Positions 25,410-33,783 of a stretch of DNA of 64,000 nucleotides are shown here, piece after piece; within the stretch, counting starts at the first letter, position 1; each line of letters begins with the position of its first letter. Origin of the DNA: Cellulophaga sp. Hel_I_12 (GTDB taxonomy: Bacteria; Bacteroidota; Bacteroidia; Flavobacteriales; Flavobacteriaceae). The DNA lies in the NCBI RefSeq assembly GCF_000799565.1, contig NZ_JUHB01000001.1, positions 1,240,001 through 1,304,000 on the forward strand. The letters are read 5' to 3'. The position numbers were made by a program, and so were the translations under genes. Below the pieces are notes generated by a model. The model was given only the letters and a program-made list of their open reading frames with translations. It ran no database searches and was not told the DNA's origin.

Positions 25410-26492
25410 TTACAACTTAATTTTTCGTTCTAAAATTTGTTTCATACTTACGTCTTCATAATTACGTTTTACAAAATCAAGGGCGAGGTTTAATACTTCG
25501 CCCATTTTTGTGCAATTTTTAAAATTCACATCATGGGTGAGCTCGTATATTTGAAATTTTAATAATTCAACGTTTTCAGGCGTTGAAATTTCATCCACTA
25601 GGCAAGCTTTCAGCAACCTTTTTATTCTATTTCCTGAACTTTTTATACGTTTTGCTACAATAGAACGTTCCTCTAATTTATACTGATCTATCGATTTTAA
25701 CTGTAGTTTAGAGCGAACCAGTTCTACCATCTGATAATTTTCTTTAAAAAATTGAGGTCGATATACCTTTAACTTGCCCTCAAAACACTGCTGATCAAAA
25801 TCGATAGCTCTTATTCGGTACACGACATGATCAAAATCATGTACGGGCACTATAACGTAATTATAGGCACGCATATCACCCAATAATCGAATCATGCATC
25901 GTTCATTGAACTTTACAAATTCTTTAGCCAATTGCGCTTTTTCAGATTCTGGACAATTGGGCAAGATTTCTTTTATAAAAACATCTCCTGGAATGCCCGC
26001 TATATGCTCTTCAATTAAAGTGTTTTTATAGACTAAAAAGTTAAGGTTATACGGCGATAACATATGCTCTAATTCTAAACCATAAATACGTGAAGCATCG
26101 GTTTTTTTGATGTAGAAATAGGTGAAGTTGTCGTTTAGAATATTTCTAACTTTGATACGGAAAGGTTTAGAATTACCAAAGGTGCAAAAATCGACAGCAT
26201 CAATATTGAGGTATTTAAAAATATCATCTCCTCCATCAGATAGTAAAATAGAATATACTTTTTTTAAACTTAAATCTATTTCTATACGATCATACTCTGA
26301 ATAATATACGCGTACCCACAAGCTGTCTTCGTCATTTGAATCGTAGACAACCACAGAACCTGAAAACCTAAGCAAATCTTCATAAAAAATAGGTATTTCT
26401 ATGGTTCTGTTATAGTGATTCAAATAACTATTTAATTTTTGACTTACAGGGTATGCCGGCTTTTTTTTCGACATTAATCTTTCTTCGGACAT
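25410..26492 (-). CDS. Unnamed protein with kinase-like catalytic signature
   Basis: 360 residues; I do not recognise a named family. Residues 125-235 show a possible kinase core: YFYIKK (K129/K130) as candidate ATP Lys, LELEHML (E140/E142) as candidate helix-C Glu, and a hinge-like EEHIAGIPGD (161-170). GDMRAYNYVIV follows, with D206 and N211 spaced exactly as in a kinase catalytic loop, then IRAIDFDQ with D231-F-D like a DFG motif. The spacing of 25 residues between the two Asp residues suits aminoglycoside-phosphotransferase/HipA-type folds. The first 120 residues look beta-rich and the last 100 helical. No signal peptide. It converges on the NdpA-like gene. Kinase activity is inference only. 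Confidence 0.5.
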   Translation of the reverse strand: MSEERLMSKKKPAYPVSQKLNSYLNHYNRTIEIPIFYEDLLRFSGSVVVYDSNDEDSLWVRVYYSEYDRIEIDLSLKKVYSILLSDGGDDIFKYLNIDAVDFCTFGNSKPFRIKVRNILNDNFTYFYIKKTDASRIYGLELEHMLSPYNLNFLVYKNTLIEEHIAGIPGDVFIKEILPNCPESEKAQLAKEFVKFNERCMIRLLGDMRAYNYVIVPVHDFDHVVYRIRAIDFDQQCFEGKLKVYRPQFFKENYQMVELVRSKLQLKSIDQYKLEERSIVAKRIKSSGNRIKRLLKACLVDEISTPENVELLKFQIYELTHDVNFKNCTKMGEVLNLALDFVKRNYEDVSMKQILERKIKL

Positions 26493-26973
26493 ATTCAGAA
26501 TGCTATATATAGGTAATTCTTAAAGTTATCATTAAATTCAAGAATCACAAGAGTTTACTTAAAAAATATCGTAATAAGTATCATTGATTTTAAGCCTCTT
26601 CTCTATTTGAATCAACCTTATAGCTTCAATTCACTACATAGCCTAACTACTTCACAACAAAGAATTGTTTCTGACATCAAGTACCTGTTATTTTACAGGG
26701 TAATTTCTTTTTTCTAAAATACCAAAACATTTTCAGATCAAGTGGTATTAAATTTAGGCCCCAAATCTGTCATTACAAACCGAAGAATAACCTACAGAGT
26801 AAATCAAAACTAAGGACTTCGTGTATAGCATTCAAATATCATTTCTGAAAACTCCATAGGTTCAAAGAAAAATTTCTACTAAATTTCTGAAACTAATAAA
26901 TTGTTTTTTATTGTTTAGTGTAACAATTAAGGCTATTCATCGTCTTACCTTAACAACCTAAAACCCTTTCTCT
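26493..26973. other. 481-bp gene-free region
   Basis: AT-rich divergent spacer between the kinase-like gene (minus) and the ABC transporter operon (plus). I see no ORF, tRNA or clear TAnnTTTG promoter. The inverted hexamers ATTGTT (26899 region) and AACAAT (about 26923) about 60 bp upstream of the ABC gene are the only faint symmetry. Confidence 0.5.
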
Positions 26974-27876
26974 TTGGAAACGATACTTACCGTAAATAAG
27001 CTCACGAAAAAATTTGGTGCTCTGACCGCTGTAAACGATTTGTCGTTTACTATTGAAAAAGGCAATGTTTATGGTATTTTAGGGCCCAACGGCAGCGGTA
27101 AATCCACCACTTTAGGTATTGTTTTAAATGTAGTCAACGAAACATCGGGAAACTTCAGTTGGTTTGATGGGAATACCACAACACATGATGCTCTGAAGAA
27201 AGTAGGAGCTATCATAGAAAGACCTAATTTTTATCCGTATATGACGGCAGTCCAGAATTTAAAATTGGTCTGTAAAATAAAAGAAGTTTCAGAAACTAAA
27301 ATTGAAGAAAAATTAGAAATCGTTGGACTACTAGATCGTAAAAATAGTAAGTTTTCTACCTATTCTTTAGGTATGAAACAACGCTTAGCCATTGCTTCTG
27401 CCCTACTCAATGATCCTGAAATTTTAATTTTAGATGAACCTACGAACGGATTAGACCCTCAAGGAATTCATCAAATCAGAGAAATCATATTAAAAATAGC
27501 CTCTCAAGGTACTACCATACTTTTAGCATCACATTTATTGGATGAAGTAGAAAAAGTATGTAGCCATGTTGTGATTCTTAGAAATGGCAAAAAATTATAT
27601 TCAGGTAGCGTGGATACCATGTTAGCGAGTCATGGTTTTTTTGAGTTAAGGGCAAAGAAAGAAAAGGAATTACTCGATTTCTTAAAAGAAAACAAGAGTT
27701 TTAGTGAGGTTAAAATTCATGATGGCCTTATTACAGCTATTTTAAAGGAAGAAATTAATCCTGAGGAATTAAATAAATTGCTTTTTGATAAAGGGATTAT
27801 ACTTTCGCATTTATCGAAAAGAAGAGCAAGCTTAGAAGAGCAATTTCTAAGTTTAACAAAAAATACCAGAAACTAA
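26974..27876 (+). CDS. ABC transporter ATP-binding protein (TTG start)
   Basis: 300 residues. Walker A GPNGSGKST (about 37-45), signature YSLGMKQRLAIASALL and Walker B ILILDEPTNGLDP, followed by the His-switch in LLASHLLDEV, are all present. The frame has no ATG or GTG near the conserved start; TTG at 26974 gives METILTVNKLTKKFG, which fits family alignments, so TTG initiation is likely. The accessory C-terminal domain (about 220-300) is typical of ABC-2 type exporters. The permease gene starts 29 bp downstream. Substrate cannot be read from sequence; lipids, drugs or peptides are all possible. Confidence 0.9.
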   Translation: METILTVNKLTKKFGALTAVNDLSFTIEKGNVYGILGPNGSGKSTTLGIVLNVVNETSGNFSWFDGNTTTHDALKKVGAIIERPNFYPYMTAVQNLKLVCKIKEVSETKIEEKLEIVGLLDRKNSKFSTYSLGMKQRLAIASALLNDPEILILDEPTNGLDPQGIHQIREIILKIASQGTTILLASHLLDEVEKVCSHVVILRNGKKLYSGSVDTMLASHGFFELRAKKEKELLDFLKENKSFSEVKIHDGLITAILKEEINPEELNKLLFDKGIILSHLSKRRASLEEQFLSLTKNTRN

Positions 27877-27905
27877 GGTATTCCAAAAAACCAAAAACTC
27901 TTTAA

Positions 27906-28739
27906 ATGAAACGTTTACTGCAAATAGAATTGATTAAACTTTGGAACAACAGAGCTAGTAAAGTTTTAATTATATCGTACTTTTTTCTTTTAACCACTAT
28001 AGCCCTGGTTGCTGCCATAAAATTTGATTTTGGACCTATTCAATTTCATTTAGCAGACCAAGGGATTTTTAATTTTCCATACATCTGGCATTTTAATACC
28101 TTTATTACTGCATTTTTTAAGCTCTTCTTAGCAATTGTTATCGTTTCGATGATGGCCAACGAGTATAGCAATAAAACCATCAAACAAAACTTGATTGACG
28201 GACTATCAAAAAAAGAATTTATTCTCTCTAAATTCTTAACCGTCGTAAGTTTATCGTTAATATCTACTGTTTTTGTTTTTTTAGTATCACTTATTCTAGG
28301 GTTTATTTATTCTGATTTTATGGAATTTTCCATTATTGTATCGGATTTAGAATTTTTAGTGGCCTTCTTTGTAAAACTAATGGGTTTCTTTTCTTTTTGC
28401 TTGTTTTTGGGCATTTTAGTAAAAAGATCGGCCTTTGCTCTTGGTTTTCTAATCTTATGGCAAATTCTTGAAGGTTTTGTGCGAGGCATGATACGCTGGA
28501 AATTATTTGATGGCGAAACTACCGATACCATCATGAGCTTTTTTCCATTGAACGCCATGTTTAATTTGATTAAAGAGCCCTTTTCAAGACTTAAAGCAGT
28601 ACAAGCAGCTTCTCAGCAAATGGGAGTGAAATTAAAACTCAACTATGGCGTACACTGGTACGAGATTGTCATTGTTCTCGCTTGGACGGCTATTTTCATT
28701 TATTTATCTTATGCATTATTAAAGAAAAGAGATTTGTAG
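27906..28739 (+). CDS. ABC-2 type permease
   Basis: 277 residues with six membrane segments: about 20-38, 62-84, 110-133, 148-172, 174-195 and 252-272. The N-terminal MKRLLQIELIKLWNNRASK and NEYSNKTIKQNLIDGLSKKEFI after the second helix are typical of ABC-2 permeases. It pairs with the ATP-binding protein just upstream to form a dimeric exporter in the cytoplasmic membrane. A 7-5-7 hairpin at 28746-28764 follows the stop but lacks a T run, so termination there is doubtful. Confidence 0.88.
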   Translation: MKRLLQIELIKLWNNRASKVLIISYFFLLTTIALVAAIKFDFGPIQFHLADQGIFNFPYIWHFNTFITAFFKLFLAIVIVSMMANEYSNKTIKQNLIDGLSKKEFILSKFLTVVSLSLISTVFVFLVSLILGFIYSDFMEFSIIVSDLEFLVAFFVKLMGFFSFCLFLGILVKRSAFALGFLILWQILEGFVRGMIRWKLFDGETTDTIMSFFPLNAMFNLIKEPFSRLKAVQAASQQMGVKLKLNYGVHWYEIVIVLAWTAIFIYLSYALLKKRDL

Positions 28740-28852
28740 TATCTTGTAGCGTTCGAGAAACGCTATGAAATGACGAAAAAAAAAGAAATAAAATTTCTCA
28801 ATATATCTATTGACCCTATCTATCTGTTCGCTAATCAAAGGAAAAGCAACAG

Positions 28853-31561
28853 ATGAAAAAGCAATACTATCTATTCTTTATTGCCTTATTTCTTGTGAGT
28901 ACCATAGTAGCACAAGGAGAAACAGCAAATTGGTATTTTGGGGAAAATGCGGGTATTCGGTTTAATCCGGATGGCAGTGTTACCCCACTTAGCGACGGTA
29001 ACCTCAATACTGTTGAAGGATGCACCTCCATCTCGGATAGTAATGGTCAACTTTTAGCGTACACGGATGGTATTACAGTTTATAATAAAAACCACCAGAT
29101 TGTTCAAAATGGAACGGGGCTTTATGGAGATCCTTCGAGCACACAATCGGCCATTATGGTACCGCAACCAGAAAACCCTAATCTCTATTATATTTTCACC
29201 GTGGATACTTCCGTAGGCGATAATGATCCTGATTATGGTCTCAACTACTCCATTTTAGATATATCATCAAACAATGGGGAAGGTGCGATTATTCGAAAAA
29301 ATAGTAATCTCTTACAAGATACTTCTGAAAAAATTACAGGTGTCATCAAAGATTGTTTTGAGAAATCTATTTGGGTGATAACCCTAGCTGGAGAAAATGA
29401 AACCGACCCATTTTATAATACCTATTATTGTTATGAAGTTAATAGTAATGGTATTGTAACAACCCCTATTAAAAATACCTTTCCTAATTTATTTATTGCT
29501 GACGGAAGAGGCTATTTAAAATTATCTGCTGATGGCACTAAAATGGCAAGTGCCAATTCAAATGACGGTCTTTATGTATATGATTTTGATGCAGCGACTG
29601 GTATTTTATCTAATGAAACCTTCATTCAAAACCCTACGCAGAATCAGGTAGCCTATGGTGTTGAATTTTCGAGTAATAATCGTTTTTTATATTTAAACAG
29701 CCATGGCATTGGTAATAACAGTCAAAATAGTAGCGCCTCATTAATTCAATATGATATTACCGCAGCAGATATTGCTGCATCGGCCGTAGTTATCGACGAA
29801 CGTGAAGCCTTCCGTGGTGCATTACAAATGGCAGAAAATGGAAAAATTTATAGAACTAACCCAATTAGTTATTCGGAGGGTTTAGCATTTTTAAGTGTTA
29901 TTAATAATCCGGGTGAAAAAGGAGCCGCCGCAAATTACCAACACAATGCCGTTTCTTTACAGGGTAGAAATGCCACACAAGGACTTCCCCCGTTTATACA
30001 GTCTTTTTTTAATAAGACAGATTTGATCAAAAATCCGGATGGGACCACGAGTTCATCCTTGACTGTTTGCGAAAATAATGGTTTTATTTTAGAAGCAGAC
30101 AACTTTCCAGGCGCTGTGTACACTTGGGAAAAGGATGGCATCCCTATCGCTAATACCAACTATTTTCTTGAAATTAGTTCCGCAGCATTAACAGATGCTG
30201 GAAAATACAAGCTAGAAATTACACTCCCAGATCCTAAAGATTGTCCTATCATTGGTGAATCCACTATTGAGGTGAACCCAGTACCTCCTTCTGGGCTTCT
30301 TAGCCTTGTGCAATGCGATGCCGATGAAATAAACCCTTCTGATGGCATCACCACTATCAATTTACAACAGGCCTATTTATTTACAGCTAATGCCAATAGT
30401 TTTACATTTTTGTTTTATGAAAATGCCACAGCATTAGCCAACAATGATCCGATTTCTAATCCCGTTGAATATGTAAATACCACAGCATTTAACCAAACCA
30501 TCTACTATCAAGCAACAAGTGGTCTAGGATGCTCAACAAATGGTGAGGTAGCAATTAGAATCCAAGCCACTACGGTAGGTTTAAATGCTCAAAGTCCGTT
30601 TTATACCTGTGAAAGTAATCCAGATGATCCAAAAATAGAAGGTGTTTTCGACCTGGAACAAATTAAACAAACTAATTACCCTACTATTGACGCTACCTTT
30701 TATGCGAGTCTTGAAGATGTCGCTACAGAGCAAAATGCTATTTCTGGCAACTTTCTTACCGAATCTACCAGACTATATGTTCGTTTAGAAAATGCAAATG
30801 AATGTTTGGGTGTAGATGAAGTAGAATTCATTGTAAACCCAAGCCCTAAAATTGTATTTCCAGAAACCCATTATCTATGCACAGATGGCAATCCTCTTGT
30901 GGTCACCGCACCCTCAGGTTTTGACACCTATAGATGGTTGAGTACCAACGAAATTGAAATAGGAAACACACAGGAATTAACCATTGCAGAAGTTGGGGAT
31001 TATATTTTAGAATTAGGGTATACCTACAACACAGCAACAAATCCTGTGAATTGTACGAACCGAATGAATTTTGTCGTAAATCCATCTAACAAAGCGAGTA
31101 TCAGAAATATTGAGATTAAAGACATTTCTGATAATAACACCGTTGAAGTTTTTGTTACTGGTGACGGTGATTACGAATATTCTATGGATGGCAATACCTA
31201 CCAAGATACCCCCAAATTCTTTAATGTGCCTGCTGGTGTTCGTACTATATACATTCAAGATAAATTTGGATGCGGGATTAGGGAAGAAAAAATAGCCGTT
31301 ATTGGTTATCCAAAATTCTTTACGCCAAATGGAGATGGTTTCAATGATTTCTGGCAACTCATAGGTGTTGAAGAATTTCAACCGAATAGCGAAATTACTA
31401 TCTTCAACCGGTTTGGAAATTTAGTAGCCAGCATTACGCCAAACGATAAAGGCTGGGACGGAATTTCTAATGGCCAAACGCTGCCCGCTTCGGATTATTG
31501 GTTTAAAGTAAATTTAGAAGATGGTCGGGTTTTTAAAGGACATTTTGCACTCAAAAGGTAG
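28853..31561 (+). CDS. Large secreted protein with type B T9SS (CHU_C / gliding-motility-associated) C-terminal domain
   Basis: 902 residues with a signal peptide (about 1-20, VAQG). The N-terminal half has NWYFGENAGIRFNPDGSV and beta-propeller-like repeats. Ig-like modules lie at about 400-480 (GAVYTWEKDGIPIANTNYF), 590-660 and 680-740. The last 80 residues, from FFTPNGDGFNDFWQLIGVE through ITIFNRFGNLV to KGHFALKR, form the CHU_C domain that targets proteins to type IX secretion as type B cargo. Cell-surface display or release is therefore expected, usually needing a PorP/SprF-like partner, which is not encoded here. The specific function is unknown; an adhesin-like or matrix role is plausible. 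Confidence 0.9.
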   Translation: MKKQYYLFFIALFLVSTIVAQGETANWYFGENAGIRFNPDGSVTPLSDGNLNTVEGCTSISDSNGQLLAYTDGITVYNKNHQIVQNGTGLYGDPSSTQSAIMVPQPENPNLYYIFTVDTSVGDNDPDYGLNYSILDISSNNGEGAIIRKNSNLLQDTSEKITGVIKDCFEKSIWVITLAGENETDPFYNTYYCYEVNSNGIVTTPIKNTFPNLFIADGRGYLKLSADGTKMASANSNDGLYVYDFDAATGILSNETFIQNPTQNQVAYGVEFSSNNRFLYLNSHGIGNNSQNSSASLIQYDITAADIAASAVVIDEREAFRGALQMAENGKIYRTNPISYSEGLAFLSVINNPGEKGAAANYQHNAVSLQGRNATQGLPPFIQSFFNKTDLIKNPDGTTSSSLTVCENNGFILEADNFPGAVYTWEKDGIPIANTNYFLEISSAALTDAGKYKLEITLPDPKDCPIIGESTIEVNPVPPSGLLSLVQCDADEINPSDGITTINLQQAYLFTANANSFTFLFYENATALANNDPISNPVEYVNTTAFNQTIYYQATSGLGCSTNGEVAIRIQATTVGLNAQSPFYTCESNPDDPKIEGVFDLEQIKQTNYPTIDATFYASLEDVATEQNAISGNFLTESTRLYVRLENANECLGVDEVEFIVNPSPKIVFPETHYLCTDGNPLVVTAPSGFDTYRWLSTNEIEIGNTQELTIAEVGDYILELGYTYNTATNPVNCTNRMNFVVNPSNKASIRNIEIKDISDNNTVEVFVTGDGDYEYSMDGNTYQDTPKFFNVPAGVRTIYIQDKFGCGIREEKIAVIGYPKFFTPNGDGFNDFWQLIGVEEFQPNSEITIFNRFGNLVASITPNDKGWDGISNGQTLPASDYWFKVNLEDGRVFKGHFALKR

Positions 31562-31624
31562 GTTGAGTTAAATATTTAAGTCACAGTAGTATTTTTATTG
31601 TCATGCCTTTTGTAATTTTATAAA

Positions 31625-33613
31625 ATGAAATTTAAGGTAGTATCAGAATTCAAACCCACAGGTGATCAGCCCAATGCGATTAAGGAATTGGTGCATGGTA
31701 TAAACACCAAAGAAAAATACCAAACCCTCTTAGGTGTTACCGGTTCAGGTAAAACATTTACCGTGGCTAATGTGATTGAAGAAGTACAAAAACCCACCTT
31801 AGTATTAGCACACAACAAGACTTTAGCAGCACAATTATATTCTGAATTTAAACAGTTTTTTCCTGAAAATGCCGTTGAATATTTTGTGTCTTATTATGAC
31901 TACTACCAACCCGAGGCTTATATCCCTTCCTCAGGAATGTATATCGAAAAAGATTTATCGATTAATGAAGATATTGAAAAGCTACGCTTAAGCACGACAT
32001 CATCACTTTTATCAGGGCGAAGAGATGTGATTGTGGTCGCTTCTGTTTCCTGTTTATATGGTATTGGTAACCCTGTGGAGTTTCAAAAAAATGTTATTTC
32101 TATACACAAAGATCAAGTAATTTCAAGAACGAAATTCTTACACCAGTTAGTACAAAGTTTATATTCTAGAACTACGGCAGATTTTAGAAACGGAAATTTT
32201 CGCGTGAAAGGCGATGTGGTCGATGTTTTCCCGAGTTATGCTGATTATGCGTTTAGAATTCATTTTTTTGGGGATGAAATTGAAGAAATTGAAGCTTTTG
32301 ATCCTTTAAAAAATAAAAGCTTGGAAAGCTACGAGAATATCAACATATATCCAGCAAATATGTTTGTGACCTCTCCCGATATTCTACAAAATGCCATTCA
32401 CCAAATTCAAGATGATTTGGTAAAACAAATCGATTTTTTCAAGGAGGTTGGTAAGCCATTGGAAGCAAAACGCTTGGAAGAACGAACCAATTTTGATCTA
32501 GAAATGATTCGAGAATTAGGGTATTGTGCGGGTATTGAAAATTACTCACGGTATTTAGACGGACGTGAACCTGGCACAAGACCTTTTTGCCTTTTAGATT
32601 ATTTTCCTGATGATTATTTAATGGTCGTGGATGAAAGTCACGTGACCATTTCCCAAGTGCATGCCATGTACGGAGGTGATCGCTCTAGAAAAGAAAATTT
32701 AGTGGAATACGGATTTCGGTTACCGGCTGCAATGGACAACCGTCCGCTGAAATTTGAAGAGTTTGAAGCCTTACAAAATCAAGTAATTTATGTAAGTGCC
32801 ACCCCGGCGGATTACGAGCTACAGCTGAGTCAAGGTGTTTATGTAGAGCAAATTATACGTCCCACCGGACTTTTAGACCCTATTATTGAAGTGCGTCCAA
32901 GCCTAAATCAAATCGATGATTTGGTGGAAGAAATTCAGCAGCGTACTGAAAAGGACGAACGTACCTTGGTCACAACGCTTACCAAAAGAATGGCTGAGGA
33001 ATTAGCTAAATATTTAGACCGCATAAACATACGTTGCCGCTATATACATAGTGACGTAGATACTTTAGAAAGGGTTGAAATTATGCAAGATTTACGGAAA
33101 GGTATTTTTGATGTGCTCATCGGTGTAAATTTATTGCGAGAAGGATTAGATTTACCTGAAGTATCATTAGTAGCGATTTTAGATGCTGATAAGGAAGGTT
33201 TTTTAAGAAGCAACAGATCGCTAACGCAAACGGTTGGTAGAGCTGCTAGAAACCTGAATGGGAAAGCCATTATGTATGCTGACAAAATTACGAACAGCAT
33301 GCAAAACACGATGGATGAAACGAATTACCGGCGCGAAAAACAAATTGCGTATAATACCAAACACAATGTAGTGCCAAAAGCTTTGAATAAAAGTCTGGAT
33401 AACGTATTATCTAAAAATTCGGTCTCTACCTATCACTTTGAAAAAGAAGTAGCGCGAGCGGCTGAACCCGATTTGGAATATTTAACCAAGGAGCAAATTG
33501 AAAAATTGATTCGAGGTAAACGAAAAGATATGGAAAAAGCGGCCAAGGAATTAGACTTTATGCAAGCCGCTAAATTACGAGACGAAATAAAAATGTTACA
33601 AAGCCAAGAGTAA
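31625..33613 (+). CDS. uvrB: Excinuclease ABC subunit B
   Basis: 662 residues, normal length. Walker A is in GVTGSGKT, the damage-recognition beta-hairpin in YYDYYQPEAYIP, the helicase box DESH near 337, then YVSATPADYEL and the motif VI region QTVGRAARN. The C-terminal UVR domain (MEKAAKELDFMQAAKLRDEI) binds UvrC. UvrB loads onto damaged DNA with UvrA and recruits UvrC in nucleotide excision repair. uvrA and uvrC are not in this window. It is a single gene, 63 bp after the surface-protein gene. Confidence 0.98.
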   Translation: MKFKVVSEFKPTGDQPNAIKELVHGINTKEKYQTLLGVTGSGKTFTVANVIEEVQKPTLVLAHNKTLAAQLYSEFKQFFPENAVEYFVSYYDYYQPEAYIPSSGMYIEKDLSINEDIEKLRLSTTSSLLSGRRDVIVVASVSCLYGIGNPVEFQKNVISIHKDQVISRTKFLHQLVQSLYSRTTADFRNGNFRVKGDVVDVFPSYADYAFRIHFFGDEIEEIEAFDPLKNKSLESYENINIYPANMFVTSPDILQNAIHQIQDDLVKQIDFFKEVGKPLEAKRLEERTNFDLEMIRELGYCAGIENYSRYLDGREPGTRPFCLLDYFPDDYLMVVDESHVTISQVHAMYGGDRSRKENLVEYGFRLPAAMDNRPLKFEEFEALQNQVIYVSATPADYELQLSQGVYVEQIIRPTGLLDPIIEVRPSLNQIDDLVEEIQQRTEKDERTLVTTLTKRMAEELAKYLDRINIRCRYIHSDVDTLERVEIMQDLRKGIFDVLIGVNLLREGLDLPEVSLVAILDADKEGFLRSNRSLTQTVGRAARNLNGKAIMYADKITNSMQNTMDETNYRREKQIAYNTKHNVVPKALNKSLDNVLSKNSVSTYHFEKEVARAAEPDLEYLTKEQIEKLIRGKRKDMEKAAKELDFMQAAKLRDEIKMLQSQE

Positions 33614-33636
33614 AAAAGGGTTTGTAGAGTTTCTTG

Positions 33637-33657
33637 TTTAAGGTTTAAGGTTTAAAC
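33637..33657. repeat. Heptanucleotide repeat TTTAAGG
   Basis: Two perfect copies of TTTAAGG and a third variant (TTTAAAC) directly follow uvrB in an otherwise empty spacer. It is one of two 7-bp tandem repeat tracts in the window (the other is at 36570). Confidence 0.7.
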
Positions 33658-33783
33658 TTAGGTTTTTGGAATGTTGGATTGTTGTAGGAAACAATTTCGC
33701 TATATTTTAAACGTATAAACACATCAACTTTTTGAACTTGTTTCTATTACACGTTGCTTGCACACAATCAAAGAATAACCATT

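Noticed and set aside
28746..28764. 7-5-7 hairpin after the ABC permease as terminator
   Set aside because: Stem is real but is not followed by T residues; recorded only in the permease entry.
31013..31381. 122-codon minus-strand frame in the CHU_C protein gene
   Set aside because: Fully antisense to the conserved T9SS C-terminal region.
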